Source: CAZQGO01 sp964593065
GTDB taxonomy: Bacteria > Oederibacteriota > JAAXVQ01
Assembly: GCA_964593065.1 (NCBI GenBank)
Contig: CAZQGO010000020.1
Coordinates: forward strand, 1 to 59,598
Direction of reading: 5' to 3'
DNA length: 59,598 nucleotides
Position 1 is the first letter of the stretch. Each line of letters opens with the position of its first letter. Position numbers and translations under genes: made by a program. Shown piece by piece: positions 15,100-24,900 of the stretch. The notes beneath the pieces are model-generated. The model was given only the letters and a program-made list of their open reading frames with translations. It did not search any database and had not been told where the DNA came from.

Positions 15100-17330
15100 G
15101 CGCGGCGCCTTCCCGCCTTCGCGGCCGCTCCGGCGCGGGCATCCAGCATCCCGGCCAGCACGGCCTGGACATGCTCGGGCGTCAATTCCCGCCAGCAGAT
15201 GTTGTCCTCGCACACGTCTTTGCGGCAGGGCCAGCAGGCGGGCGCCGCGTGGATGGCCTGATGGCCGGCCCGCCGCGAATACGCGAACCAGACGGCCGGC
15301 TCGCCGGGCCCGAACAGCGCCAGCGTGGGCGTGCCCACCGCCGGCCCCACGTGCATGGGAAACGCGTCGTTGGACACGACGGCCGCGCAGACGGACCAGA
15401 GCGCCGCCAACTGGCCGGGCGTGAGGTCCTCGGCGCACAAGGACCGGCTTCCGCCCAGGCGCAGATAGTTTTGCTTGAGGTCCCGCTCCTTGGGGCCGAA
15501 CACGAAAATGCTTTTCAGGGCCCGCGCGCGGCGGGCCCAGCGCGCAACCTCCAGGAAGCGCTCCAGCGGCCAGCGTTTGGCGGCATGGCTGCCGCCCGGA
15601 AAAATTCCCAGGAACGCTCCCGGTTTCAGCCGGCGGCCGGCAATGAACTTTCCGGCCCAAAGCTGGTCGGCCGGCTTCAGGTTCCAGCGGGGTCGAAAGG
15701 AAAGGTTCTTCATGCCGAGGGTGCGCAGCACGTCAAAGTAGGACTCCCACGCCGGCCGGGGTCCCGGCCGGTCGGGCCGGGTGCGCACCGGGTAGACCAC
15801 TTCCCAGCCCTTGACGCGCGGCCCGATCTTCAAGCGCGCCCCGCTGACGAGGGCCAGCTGCGCCGTACGCGGATTCCCGAAAAGGTCCGCCACGACGCTG
15901 TAGTCCCGGGCGCGGATTTTCCTGACAACCGTCCACCAGGCCGCCCAGGACTTCCGGGGCAGGATGATGATTTCATCCCACGCCGGCTCGGCTGCCGCCA
16001 CGGCCGCGGCCGGGGGCTCGGTCAACAGGTCCACGCGGGCGCCGGGGAAATCCCGCTTAATCAGGCGCGCGACCGGCGCGGCCAGCAGCACGTCTCCCAG
16101 AAAGCGGGGCCGAAGGAACAGCAGGCGCGGAGATCGGGGCAGGACGAAGTCCGGCTGCGACGGCGGCCAGTCGGCCAGCAGCGGCAGCAGGCCGGTCAAA
16201 AAATAGACGAGGGTGATGACCTGCGAGGTGCCGAAATTGAATTCGAATAAGCCGTTGACCAAAAATCCGGAGAAGGCCGCCGTGATGCCCAGGGCCGCGC
16301 CCGCGCGGGCCGGCGCCAGTTCGCGGTTCCTTTTCCAGGCGACATACCCCAGGCGCAGAACCGCGATCGCCCACCACGCGAAGCAGACCACAGCCGGCAG
16401 GCCGCCGTTGAGCGCCAGCTGCAAGGGGGTGTTGTGGACATGGGGGGGATTTTTCTCGATGGCGCGCGGGTTCAGGTGCCGCGCGTAGACCCGGGACAGA
16501 TTGTCCACGCCGTAGCCCGCCAGCGGCCGGTCCAGGAACAATTTCACGCCGCTGTCCCACATGTAGCGCCGCTCCACATTGCTGCTGGTGTACTTGGACG
16601 AAATGGTGAACACCCGCTGGGCCACGGGGCTCTCGGGGAAGACCAGCAGGAACGCCACGACCAGAGCCAGGCCCGCGGCCGGCAACCGCCAGTCCTTGGC
16701 TCCGCCCAGAATGAGCAGCGCCACGGCCGCGCCGATCCAAGAGGAGCGCGTGTAGGTGAAAACCAGGCCCAAGCCGAGGACTAAGCCTGCGGCCAGCCAA
16801 AACCAGCCGCTCCGGCCGCGGGCGTAGAGAAAGCGGGACAGGGCCAGGGAGAATCCCAGCAGGTACATGCCTCCGGCGGCCATGTAATCTCCGGAGAAGG
16901 ACCGGGCGCGGCCGCCGTCCCAGCCCAGGATATGCGCCAGGATGGACCAGGAGGCGCACACGACGGCGCCCAGCAGGAAGAGGTCGAGAACCCGCTGGAC
17001 CTTGACGGGCTGGTCCACGAGGGCGGCGGTCAGGAAGAAAACCGCGATGAGCCCGACCTTGCGCAGACCGAAGAGGCTTGCGTTCAGCACCCCGGCCAGG
17101 AGGGAAGAAGCAACCAGGACCGCTCCCAACAGCAGCAGCGGCCAATTCAGGGCGGAAGGTCTGAAGGCCGCGCGGCGCCGCGAAATCATGCCGGCGACCC
17201 AGGCGGCCACCGCGACGAAGGCGAGATTCTGCAAAACGATGCTGGCCACGGCCGTGAGGGCGAAAACGGCGAGACCTCCGTCGGCAATGCGGTCTAAAAC
17301 CAATTGTCCTTTGTCCCGGGGTTCTGCCAC
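15096..17330 (-). CDS. Fusion: O-antigen ligase/polymerase-like domain + GT9 glycosyltransferase
   Basis: The 744-residue protein joins two LPS activities. Residues 1 to about 400 are a polytopic membrane domain of roughly ten or more helices. It has the Wzy/WaaL-type loop with RRYMWDSGVKLFLDRPLAGYG and the histidine segment NPPHVHNTPLQLALNGG. Residues about 405-744 form a complete GT9 domain: PRLLFLRPRFLGDVLLAAP, FPGGSHAAKRWPLERFLEVA, SNDAFPMHVGPAVGTPTLALFG and CWPCRKDVCEDNICW. The frame is continuous through the join. It starts at GTG (17330) with AAGGAG 10 nt upstream, and its stop overlaps the next GT9 start (ATGA). The enzyme pair could couple core completion with O-chain ligation; substrate unknown. 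Confidence 0.85.
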   Translation of the reverse strand: MAEPRDKGQLVLDRIADGGLAVFALTAVASIVLQNLAFVAVAAWVAGMISRRRAAFRPSALNWPLLLLGAVLVASSLLAGVLNASLFGLRKVGLIAVFFLTAALVDQPVKVQRVLDLFLLGAVVCASWSILAHILGWDGGRARSFSGDYMAAGGMYLLGFSLALSRFLYARGRSGWFWLAAGLVLGLGLVFTYTRSSWIGAAVALLILGGAKDWRLPAAGLALVVAFLLVFPESPVAQRVFTISSKYTSSNVERRYMWDSGVKLFLDRPLAGYGVDNLSRVYARHLNPRAIEKNPPHVHNTPLQLALNGGLPAVVCFAWWAIAVLRLGYVAWKRNRELAPARAGAALGITAAFSGFLVNGLFEFNFGTSQVITLVYFLTGLLPLLADWPPSQPDFVLPRSPRLLFLRPRFLGDVLLAAPVARLIKRDFPGARVDLLTEPPAAAVAAAEPAWDEIIILPRKSWAAWWTVVRKIRARDYSVVADLFGNPRTAQLALVSGARLKIGPRVKGWEVVYPVRTRPDRPGPRPAWESYFDVLRTLGMKNLSFRPRWNLKPADQLWAGKFIAGRRLKPGAFLGIFPGGSHAAKRWPLERFLEVARWARRARALKSIFVFGPKERDLKQNYLRLGGSRSLCAEDLTPGQLAALWSVCAAVVSNDAFPMHVGPAVGTPTLALFGPGEPAVWFAYSRRAGHQAIHAAPACWPCRKDVCEDNICWRELTPEHVQAVLAGMLDARAGAAAKAGRRRA

Positions 17331-17375
17331 CTGGATGACGCTCCTTCGGACCGTGGCACCTGCGCGGCCATGACC

Positions 17376-17404
17376 ATCTTAAGGCGTTTTGCGGATTTTG
17401 ACAA
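17376..17404 (-). promoter_or_regulatory. Promoter of the WaaL-GT9 operon
   Basis: TTGTCA (17399-17404) and TAAGAT (17376-17381) on the minus strand are separated by 17 nt, about 45 nt upstream of the GTG start. Confidence 0.55.
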
Positions 17405-17535
17405 GCGCCGCGAAGGACGCGAAGCCGTCCGGACCGGCCCGGGCGACCGGAAGCCGGGCAACCGTTTTCCCGCTTGCTTTTTCAGTTGCGAATGGACGAT
17501 GATGGAATCCCGCACGCGCGTTTTTTCATGCCGGG

Positions 17536-18552
17536 ATGGAACCGAAAGGGGTAGCCGCCTTGCACGCCTGCGATTTCCACAAGGCCTCCGAAAAAATCAA
17601 GGTGGGCGTCAGCGCCTGCCTATTGGGTCAACCCGTACGTTATGACGGGGGCCACAAGCGCGACCCGTACGTCGCGGAAATCCTGGACCGGTATTTCCAC
17701 TGGGTGCCGGTTTGCCCGGAAGTGGAGTCGGGCATGGGTGTTCCGCGCGAGACCGTGCGCCTGGTCGGAACCCCCGAGCACCCGCGCCTGCAGGGCAACC
17801 TCACCGGGACCGACTGGACCGCTCGCATGCGCCGCTGGACCCGCTCCCGCCTTCAGGACCTGGCCTCGGAGCGGCTGTGCGGCTATATCTTCAAGAGCGG
17901 TTCGCCCAGTTCCGGCCTGGAACGCGTGCGGATCTATTCCGCCGCCGGCCGGCCGGCGGGCACGGGTCCCGGCTTTTTCGCAGCCCTCTTCCTCCGGCGT
18001 TTCCCCCGGCTGCCCGTGGAGGATGAAAGACGCCTGCAGGCACCCGCCGTGCGGGAAAACTTCATCGAGCGCGTTTTCGCCTACCATCGCCTGCAGCGCC
18101 TGCTCGCGGCGCCTTTTTCCCGCTCCGCCGTGGTCCGGTTTCACGCCCTGCACAAGCTGCAACTCCTGGCGCACAGTCCCGGGCAGGCGCAGGCGCTCGA
18201 CCGGCTGGTCGCGGCCGTCCGGAAATTTCCTCCGCGTAGATTCAAGGAACGGTATGCCGCTCAGTTCCTGGACGCTCTCCGTGTGAAAACCACTTCCGGA
18301 AAAAACGCCGGCGTGCTCCTGCATATCCTGCGCCTCTTGAAAAAGCGTCTGACCACTGCGGAGAAGCAGGACCTGCTGACGGTCATCGCCGATTATCGCC
18401 GCGGACTGTTGCCCCTGGTGGTGCCGATCACCCTGCTGGCGCATTTCCTCCGCACCCGCGACCTCGACTCCGTGTGCGAGCAATCCTACCTGCATCCGCA
18501 TCCCAAGGAGCTTATGCTCCGCTATCATGCCCAAACGTTGGCCCGGTTCTGA
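17536..18552 (+). CDS. DUF523-DUF1722 protein (TudS-like N-terminal domain)
   Basis: The 338-residue protein has an N-terminal DUF523 domain (about 20-165; KVGVSACLLGQPVRYDGGHKRD, CPEVESGMGVPRE) and a C-terminal DUF1722 domain (about 170-330). DUF523 includes TudS, a [4Fe-4S] thiouracil desulfidase, so sulfur removal from thiolated nucleobases is possible. C28 and C60 are present, but the family motif SPSCG reads SPSSG here, with Ser126 in place of the expected cysteine. C115 lies eleven residues before. The start may be ATG 17536 or a TTG near 17560. It is divergent from the WaaL-GT9 operon and is the only plus-strand gene for about 20 kb. Confidence 0.8.
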   Translation: MEPKGVAALHACDFHKASEKIKVGVSACLLGQPVRYDGGHKRDPYVAEILDRYFHWVPVCPEVESGMGVPRETVRLVGTPEHPRLQGNLTGTDWTARMRRWTRSRLQDLASERLCGYIFKSGSPSSGLERVRIYSAAGRPAGTGPGFFAALFLRRFPRLPVEDERRLQAPAVRENFIERVFAYHRLQRLLAAPFSRSAVVRFHALHKLQLLAHSPGQAQALDRLVAAVRKFPPRRFKERYAAQFLDALRVKTTSGKNAGVLLHILRLLKKRLTTAEKQDLLTVIADYRRGLLPLVVPITLLAHFLRTRDLDSVCEQSYLHPHPKELMLRYHAQTLARF

Positions 18553-18586
18553 TTCACGGGCTAGAGCCGGCGGGGGACCGAAGGTT

Positions 18587-18633
18587 GGCATCTAGCTTAC
18601 TCAGGTGGCAACTCTTTTTCTAGGTGCCTTTTC
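18587..18633 (+). terminator. Possible terminator after the DUF523 gene
   Basis: A 9-bp imperfect stem (GGCATCTAG / CTAGGTGCC, one G-U pair) with a long loop is followed by TTTT. It is weak because of the large loop. Nothing else coding or structural is clear in 18553-18839. Confidence 0.3.
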
Positions 18634-18839
18634 TGCAGCATCTAAAGGAAAAACTTTTACCTCTTTGAAATTTGTCATCCCGGCCTGAAATTGGCAGGTG
18701 TCCAGCCGAATTTGTTCAACTTATGGATTCCGGCTTAAATCCCGCCGGCATGATGGAAAAAGGCCAGGGATCTTACTCGATGAATTGACATTTCGGGTTC
18801 GCTCTCACCCCGGGATTGTGGCCAAGTTTCCAGCAGCGT

Positions 18840-19211
18840 CTACTTGGATAAGCCAATGATGGAACGAACCTTGGCGTGTAATTCCTCCGGATCGAAGGGC
18901 TTAAGGATGTAATCGTCCCCTCCGACGGCCAAGCCCCGCTGGGCATCACCGGAAATGCCCATAGCGGTTAAAAACATTACCTTGGTCTTGTGCCGCCTGT
19001 TTTTTTTTATCTCCTGGCAGACCTCGTATCCGTTCATTCCGGGCATCATGATGTCCAGGATGACCAGATCCGGAGGCCAAGTTTCCATCTCCTCCAGGGC
19101 TGCGAACCCGCTGGCCGCGGTCCTGACCTCATAGCCCTCCACGGAGAGCGTCATCTGAACCAGCCGAGAGATGGCTGGTTCATCGTCTACCACCAGGATG
19201 CGTTTGGCCAT
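18840..19211 (-). CDS. Stand-alone response-regulator receiver
   Basis: This 123-residue CheY-like receiver has no output domain. The acidic pocket is D9-D10, the phospho-acceptor is D53 (VILDIMMPGMNGYEV), T82 is the switch threonine and K104 is the conserved lysine (ILKPFDPEE). It would act by protein contact after phosphorylation. It begins 6 nt after the TPR-TM-HEAT gene and closes the four-gene surface-protein operon. No histidine kinase lies in the window. A partner could be the cytoplasmic HEAT domain encoded next door (inference). Confidence 0.92.
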   Translation of the reverse strand: MAKRILVVDDEPAISRLVQMTLSVEGYEVRTAASGFAALEEMETWPPDLVILDIMMPGMNGYEVCQEIKKNRRHKTKVMFLTAMGISGDAQRGLAVGGDDYILKPFDPEELHAKVRSIIGLSK

Positions 19212-19217
19212 GTAGTA

Positions 19218-20702
19218 TTAACCCTTGGCTTTTTTATTCTTCCTCTGGGTTGCCTGCTTCAGTGCCAATAGAATTTGCTGTCGCGCGGATTCGGTTAGAG
19301 TTTCTTCTGTCTGGCCTTCTAGACGTCTGAGCGCACGTAACGCCGCGTCCGAGACGCGCCGCTCACCGTCCTGCACGGCGGCCAGCAGCAGCTCCAAAGT
19401 CAAAGGATGATAATGCTCGCCTAGAGCAAAGGCCATGTTCTCGCGCAGAAAAGGATCGGGATCCATAATCATGCCCTTGATGACATCCGCGGCACGGTTG
19501 GCGTCTAAATATAACATTTTCATGGCGGCTAGGGCCCGCTCCTTGTAATTACCGTTTTGAAGTGTTTGGTCTAAAACCTCCAGCGGGTCCTGGCCTTCAC
19601 CAGGAGCCAGCGGCGCGGCCCCGGGCCCAATCAGAACTTGGGAAGACGCCGCAGCCGGCAGGCGGGGGCCGCCGAATCCCCCCGGTAAGGCGCCGTAACC
19701 GCTGCCTGGCAAGCACGCCATGTCCCGGACCATCTTGAGCATTTCCTGCTGATACTTCATGATTAATTCCTCGCGCTTGGACCGCATACGGCCAATGATT
19801 AGCCAGAATCCCCAAACCACCATACCTAGGATCATTAAACCAAAGGCAAATCCATAAACGACCATCCGTTGCTGGAAGGAGACATTACCCAGGAGCGATT
19901 TAAACCGACCGTCCAGTTGGTTCATGAAATTCTTCCGTTCTTCCTCTGACTGATAATAGAGATTCTGGATGCGTTCCAGGGGGGCCATAAATTGAGTCAG
20001 TTGTCGCTCCTGCTGTCTCTGGAAGGTTGCCATGAGCTCCATCATCGCTGAGACATTCTTGGCGTATTCCTGCGCGACTAGGTCTGCGCCTCCCCCCGTC
20101 CCGGCGGCGGCCTCCATGGGAGCAGGTTCGGCGTACATGGCTGTAACTTGACTGGCTGCTGACGGTGCCGGCGCTTCCGCCTTGGCTGCTTTTCCCTTAC
20201 GGGAGGATGTGGCCAAGGTCACCTCTGGCGCGCCCTGAGCCTGCGTAGCCAAGCGCGCCTCGTCTCGAAGCAATTCCTCCTGCATTTGCTTGGGAATCAG
20301 CATAACCTTGGCAATGGGTGTTTGCGGTTTGACTTGCTTAGCCGCAATATCGAACATTTGCCGAACCTGCACATTATTGGGATCCATATGATAAGCCCGC
20401 GAGAGGTAAGCGTAGGCCTTGGAGTACTGTTTGGCCAGGAACAGGCGGCTCCCGCGTTCAACTAATATTTTTAACAGGAAAATTTTCGCCCGCTCGTTGT
20501 TCGGATTCAATGTTAAAGCTTCATCGAGTTGCTCGATAGCTCGGCTGGAATCCCCTTTTAAATAATCCTGGATGGCCTGGTCAAAGGCATATTCCGATTT
20601 GCCGGGTTTCGAATCGGACGATTCGGCGCCGACTTGCACAACCAGCCCAAGGATCGCCGCCAGCGCCAAGGATGGTAGCCCTAGGTAACGCCACCGGGTC
20701 AT
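19218..20702 (-). CDS. TPR - membrane helix - HEAT repeat protein
   Basis: The 494-residue protein has a signal peptide (1-26), TPR repeats (about 36-125), a low-complexity and then coiled segment (about 150-275), a membrane helix (about 281-303) and C-terminal HEAT-like repeats (about 375-470; DPDPFLRENMAFALGE, VQDGERRVSDAALRALRRL). If the signal peptide is used, TPRs are periplasmic and HEAT repeats cytoplasmic, making it a possible trans-membrane scaffold. The start overlaps the PorV-like gene stop by 4 nt, and the receiver gene follows after 6 nt. Not a recognised named family; the combination suggests a link between surface-protein export and a receiver. Confidence 0.75.
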   Translation of the reverse strand: MTRWRYLGLPSLALAAILGLVVQVGAESSDSKPGKSEYAFDQAIQDYLKGDSSRAIEQLDEALTLNPNNERAKIFLLKILVERGSRLFLAKQYSKAYAYLSRAYHMDPNNVQVRQMFDIAAKQVKPQTPIAKVMLIPKQMQEELLRDEARLATQAQGAPEVTLATSSRKGKAAKAEAPAPSAASQVTAMYAEPAPMEAAAGTGGGADLVAQEYAKNVSAMMELMATFQRQQERQLTQFMAPLERIQNLYYQSEEERKNFMNQLDGRFKSLLGNVSFQQRMVVYGFAFGLMILGMVVWGFWLIIGRMRSKREELIMKYQQEMLKMVRDMACLPGSGYGALPGGFGGPRLPAAASSQVLIGPGAAPLAPGEGQDPLEVLDQTLQNGNYKERALAAMKMLYLDANRAADVIKGMIMDPDPFLRENMAFALGEHYHPLTLELLLAAVQDGERRVSDAALRALRRLEGQTEETLTESARQQILLALKQATQRKNKKAKG

Positions 20703-21910
20703 GGACTTACCTCCAATCCTTTTTCCTCCAGCTCGTCCGGCGTAGCTCCCTCTAAGGGTTCGGACTTTTTCTCCTCCGTCACCTCCGGTTGGCCGGCAGG
20801 CATTTTAAGCATCTCCACTACCGTCCGAAGCTTGTCCTTAAGCTGGAGCGCTGTCGGATCCTCCGGATCGATGGCCACGGCCCGTTCTACCGCGCCCATG
20901 GCCTTCTCGTACCGGCTTTGGCTGTAAAGCCTCTCGGCCTCCCGCAGAAACCGCTGGGCTTGATCTCGCTGGAGCTCCTTGATCGAGGCGCCGAACCCTG
21001 CTGAAGCGGATACGAAATGAGTCACTCCGAAGACCCCCATGAGTTTCAAGGCATAATCCAAGGACAGATTTCCCCAACGGAGGCCGGCGCCCGCCTGGAA
21101 GCCGTCACTATCATATCCCCATTTATACCCTATCCGCAAACTCACCAGCCGGTAAAAAGTATATTCCAAACCGAAATTCGCCCTGAGAGAGTTATCTAAC
21201 GGTTGTACGACATCCGTCGAGATCGCCAGGCCATGCACCGCTGAAAATTCCCGGGAATAACAAGCACCGGTGCGGATAATCACCGGCAATTTTTCTGGCT
21301 CGGAGTCGAAGGAGGACAAGTAGCCCAAATTCATACCCGCCAAACCCAGGGAAAGGTGATCGTTCACCGCATAGATTGCGCCTAGGTCGGCGGCAAATCC
21401 CGAAGCTTGTAAACCCGCCAAATTCCGGTGCAAAATCTTAAGATTCGCGCCAGCAGCCAAACCGGTAGCGCCCAACCAGGAAGCTAAATCCCGGGCATAG
21501 GAAAATTGTATTCCCAGGTCATAGGCGGCGACCTCCCCCTGAGGTATGCCGTTTTCATCCATGGCCGGGATGGGGGGCATGTGCAGCAGGAAAAGACTAG
21601 TGCCAATGCTGCCGATCCCCAAAATAGGTCGGGCATAGGCCAGGGCTTCATAACGGGTCTCGGCAATCCAATTCAGATGGGTCGCGGTGATAAGCGTCCT
21701 CTCCACGCCCGCCAGACCGGCGGGGTTATAAAAAACCGCATTGGCTTCGCCGGAGCGGGCGACGCAGGCTTCTCCCATCCCGGCCGCAGCGGCACCCAGG
21801 CCGATCTTTAAAAAATCCGCGCTGGTCGTGCCCCGTTCACTGCTGATCGCCTGACCGGAAATCCCTAGACTAACCAGCAGGAAAAGCGCAAGCCGGCTTA
21901 AGTGCTTCAT
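20699..21910 (-). CDS. PorV/PorQ-family outer-membrane barrel with C-terminal TPR
   Basis: The 403-residue protein has a signal peptide (1-23) and a beta-barrel of the PorV/PorQ type (about 27-310; GTTSADFLKIGLGAAAAGMG, SGEANAVFYNPAGLAG are hallmark blocks). A TPR-like region (about 318-372) and an acidic tail follow. In Bacteroidota PorV is the outer-membrane shuttle of the type 9 secretion system; homologues outside that phylum are of unknown role. Start and stop overlap neighbours by 4 nt each. It sits directly after a surface protein carrying a YPNP-type C-terminal domain, which fits a cargo-barrel pair (inference). Confidence 0.82.
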   Translation of the reverse strand: MKHLSRLALFLLVSLGISGQAISSERGTTSADFLKIGLGAAAAGMGEACVARSGEANAVFYNPAGLAGVERTLITATHLNWIAETRYEALAYARPILGIGSIGTSLFLLHMPPIPAMDENGIPQGEVAAYDLGIQFSYARDLASWLGATGLAAGANLKILHRNLAGLQASGFAADLGAIYAVNDHLSLGLAGMNLGYLSSFDSEPEKLPVIIRTGACYSREFSAVHGLAISTDVVQPLDNSLRANFGLEYTFYRLVSLRIGYKWGYDSDGFQAGAGLRWGNLSLDYALKLMGVFGVTHFVSASAGFGASIKELQRDQAQRFLREAERLYSQSRYEKAMGAVERAVAIDPEDPTALQLKDKLRTVVEMLKMPAGQPEVTEEKKSEPLEGATPDELEEKGLEVSP

Positions 21911-24900
21911 CGGATGACCACCACCTTCTTGATCTCCTTATACCCGCCGCTTTGGTAAACCGCGAGATATACTGCGCTGCCCACGGTCTGTCCCCGCTTT
22001 CCTGGTTCACCGTTGTCTCCATACCAGTCGACCCTATGGTGCCCTACACCTGGTTTACCTTCGACCAACACGGCCACCAGCTCGCCAGCGAGATTGTAGA
22101 GCTTGAGGCTGGTCTCGATATCCTCCTGGATGAAATACTCAAAAGTGGTATAGGCACGCTGAGATAGGCGCAGTGGATTGGGATAATTCTGCCGCAAGCT
22201 GTTGAATGGTTTCAAGACCTGCCAAGTAGCCGTCCCCTGGGCGCCGACGGCGGTCATGCCTCCGGCCACCGAATCCCCCGAGAGCGTACCGTTGATGACC
22301 ATCGTTCCTAGGGGTGCGTCTTGGTTTACATCCACCGTAAAACGCAGAGTGAAACTGGTTTGCGGCGCCACCACCAGGGGATTTTCCGGCGCCGTCTGGA
22401 TGCTAAAGCCGGTTTGGCTGTCATTGAATCTCAAAGCCGAGGCCGTCAGGGTCACGGACATCAGGCTGGTATTGCGTGCCTCCATGACCACGGTTAATCC
22501 TTTTTGACCTTGATACACTTCCGTGTGCGGGCTGGTGATGCGATCTAGATTCAATGCTCCTTGAATAACCTGAATGAGGTTGGAATTGACGGCTGCCGCC
22601 ACCGGCGAATTGCTGTTGGCGTCATAACCTTGGGCCCAACCTCTATACTGGAGGACTCCGGTTTCGCCGGCCCGGCAGGTGATGACGAAGTCCCGACTCT
22701 CTCCGCCGGGAATGTCGACGCTGGCCGGAGCAAAGGCCGTGACCGTGGTGGCAGTCGTAGTACTCGCCCCGGTTAAAATAAGATCGCTAGGCGTAACCGA
22801 GACCGCCGCGGCCTGGCCGGAGTTGGTCACGGTGAGGGTCAAGGAAAATATTTGCAGACGCTGAGCATTGTCCGGTCCCTGCAAGTTACCGCTGAGGGCG
22901 GCTGGAATTTGCACCAAGACGGGATTGCCGGTTTGCGCTGTGGCGGTGATTCCGCTAAAGGAATAGGAGTCGGTACCATAGGCACTGCCATAAAAAGCCA
23001 CATATCCGGCATTGGCGGCGGCATAGGTCCAGGTAAAATCCCTGCGCTCTCCGCCCGGAATCACGCTCCAGGACGCCGGTGAAGGACCCGTGTGGTAGGT
23101 TGCGTCGCCGCTCGGCAGGTGTACGACATTGAGAGTCGAAGGAGTCACACTCAAGGCACTGGGGCTGCCATTGTTGAAAACGGTCATGGTCACGGTGATG
23201 TCCTGACCAATGCTTACCGTGGCGGGGGCGGCGGTAAAAGGTTGGATGATGATCTCCGATTCCGGTACGCTCAGGGTCAGGATGGAATCCGGATCCGCGG
23301 CCGTGCTGACCTCCGTGTTCCAGATTTGGTCGCCCTCCCCTTCGGTGCCGGCGGTTACGCTCACCCCTGCGGGTAGGAGGCTGGTCTGTTGCAGGGGACT
23401 GCCGATAGCAAAGGTCCGACCGTTATCGGTCCGGTCCATGGCCATCGGAACATAGTTGGTCGATACGGCCAAAACATTATTGGGAACATTGACGAAAGCC
23501 GTACGGGCAAGACGATTAATGAGATCATACCAGATTAAGGCGCGGGTGGAAGGTTGAATCGTCCCGGAGGCAGAGGTGGTGACGGTAATGGTGTTGGCCA
23601 TGCCGTCCGCGGAAATGTAAATCGCGGTTCCGCCACCGCTGCGGGAGGAAACCGTGGAACCATCTGCCTCGGTTATTGCCGTCGGCAGGCTCATGGAACC
23701 GCCGGGAGCGGAAAAGGTAATGGGAACACCTGGAATGCCGTTGCCACCAGCATCGGTAACCACGGCCCAGACATCAGGCGTGGATCCGCCTTGGGCAAAA
23801 GCCCATAAATAGCGCGGCAGGTCCGCGGGAAGGGTTATCAGGGCGTCATCCGTGGCATAGGTGACGGCGGTCTGCACCTTGATTTGGTCTCCCGCGCCGC
23901 TGGTTCCCTGCCCGACATATCCATAGGTGGGCAGCTGCCAGGAATCTTCCTTGGGAGCGGTTATGGATACGGTGCGGTTATTATCGGTTTGGTCGACAGA
24001 CTGGAACGTGGTCCCCGGGGTCACGTTATTGACCGTAATATGGTAGCAGGGATATTGGAGGGTAATGACATTTAAGCGCCGTGTGGAAGGCGCGTACCAT
24101 ATGAGGGTGGGGGACGCGGCTGCAACACCGCCGGAATTATAGGTATAGATTTCCACCTCCGGATAACCGGGAGAAAAAACCGTGATGACGTCATTGAGCA
24201 GGCCGCCGCTCTGACTGGAATCCGCGACGCCCATATAATTGGTATACCAGGTCGGCCCTCCGCTCATGCTGCCTTGTGAAACGTTAAAATAAACGGGTAC
24301 GCCTTCCACTCCGGCTCCGTTGGCGTCCACGACAATGGCCCGCACACTAGGATTGGCACCTGAGGAGGCATACGCCTGTAAATACCTCGCTCGGATTTTT
24401 CCTAGGCGGATGAAAGCGTCCGGATTATTGGAGGTCCAACCCATATTGACCGCCACTTCGTCCCCTACGTCGGCCGTACCAAAAGCGATGGGCCACTGGT
24501 TGAGGGGATAGGTCACTCGGTTCATATCATGACCCATGGGCCCATTAACGCTGCAGGTCCGGTTGTTCGAAGTCATATCATAGACCGTGGGATTGGAATA
24601 ACTGGAACCCGACGTGACGACATTCGTTTCGTGGGTCGTGATGATGCCCCAGATGGTTAATCTGTCTGCATCATACCAAGCCAGACCCCAGTCGTCGCCT
24701 TTGCCGACGATCGGTGCAGAGGTGATTACCTGCACGGGAGGCAGGCCAGGCGCGGAAACCGTAATGGTGTTGCCCAGCAGACCGCTGGTGTGATCGGAAA
24801 TCACATAGCCGCCGTAACCGGTCACGGTATTGGTTAGGCTCATACTGCCGATAGCGGGGGTAAAGGTAACGGCTTCGCCCCCCAGCCCGTTGCCTTTATC

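Noticed and set aside
17398..17403. TTGACA on the plus strand upstream of the DUF523 gene
   Set aside because: No acceptable -10 element at 15-19 nt; the overlapping minus-strand promoter explains the sequence better.
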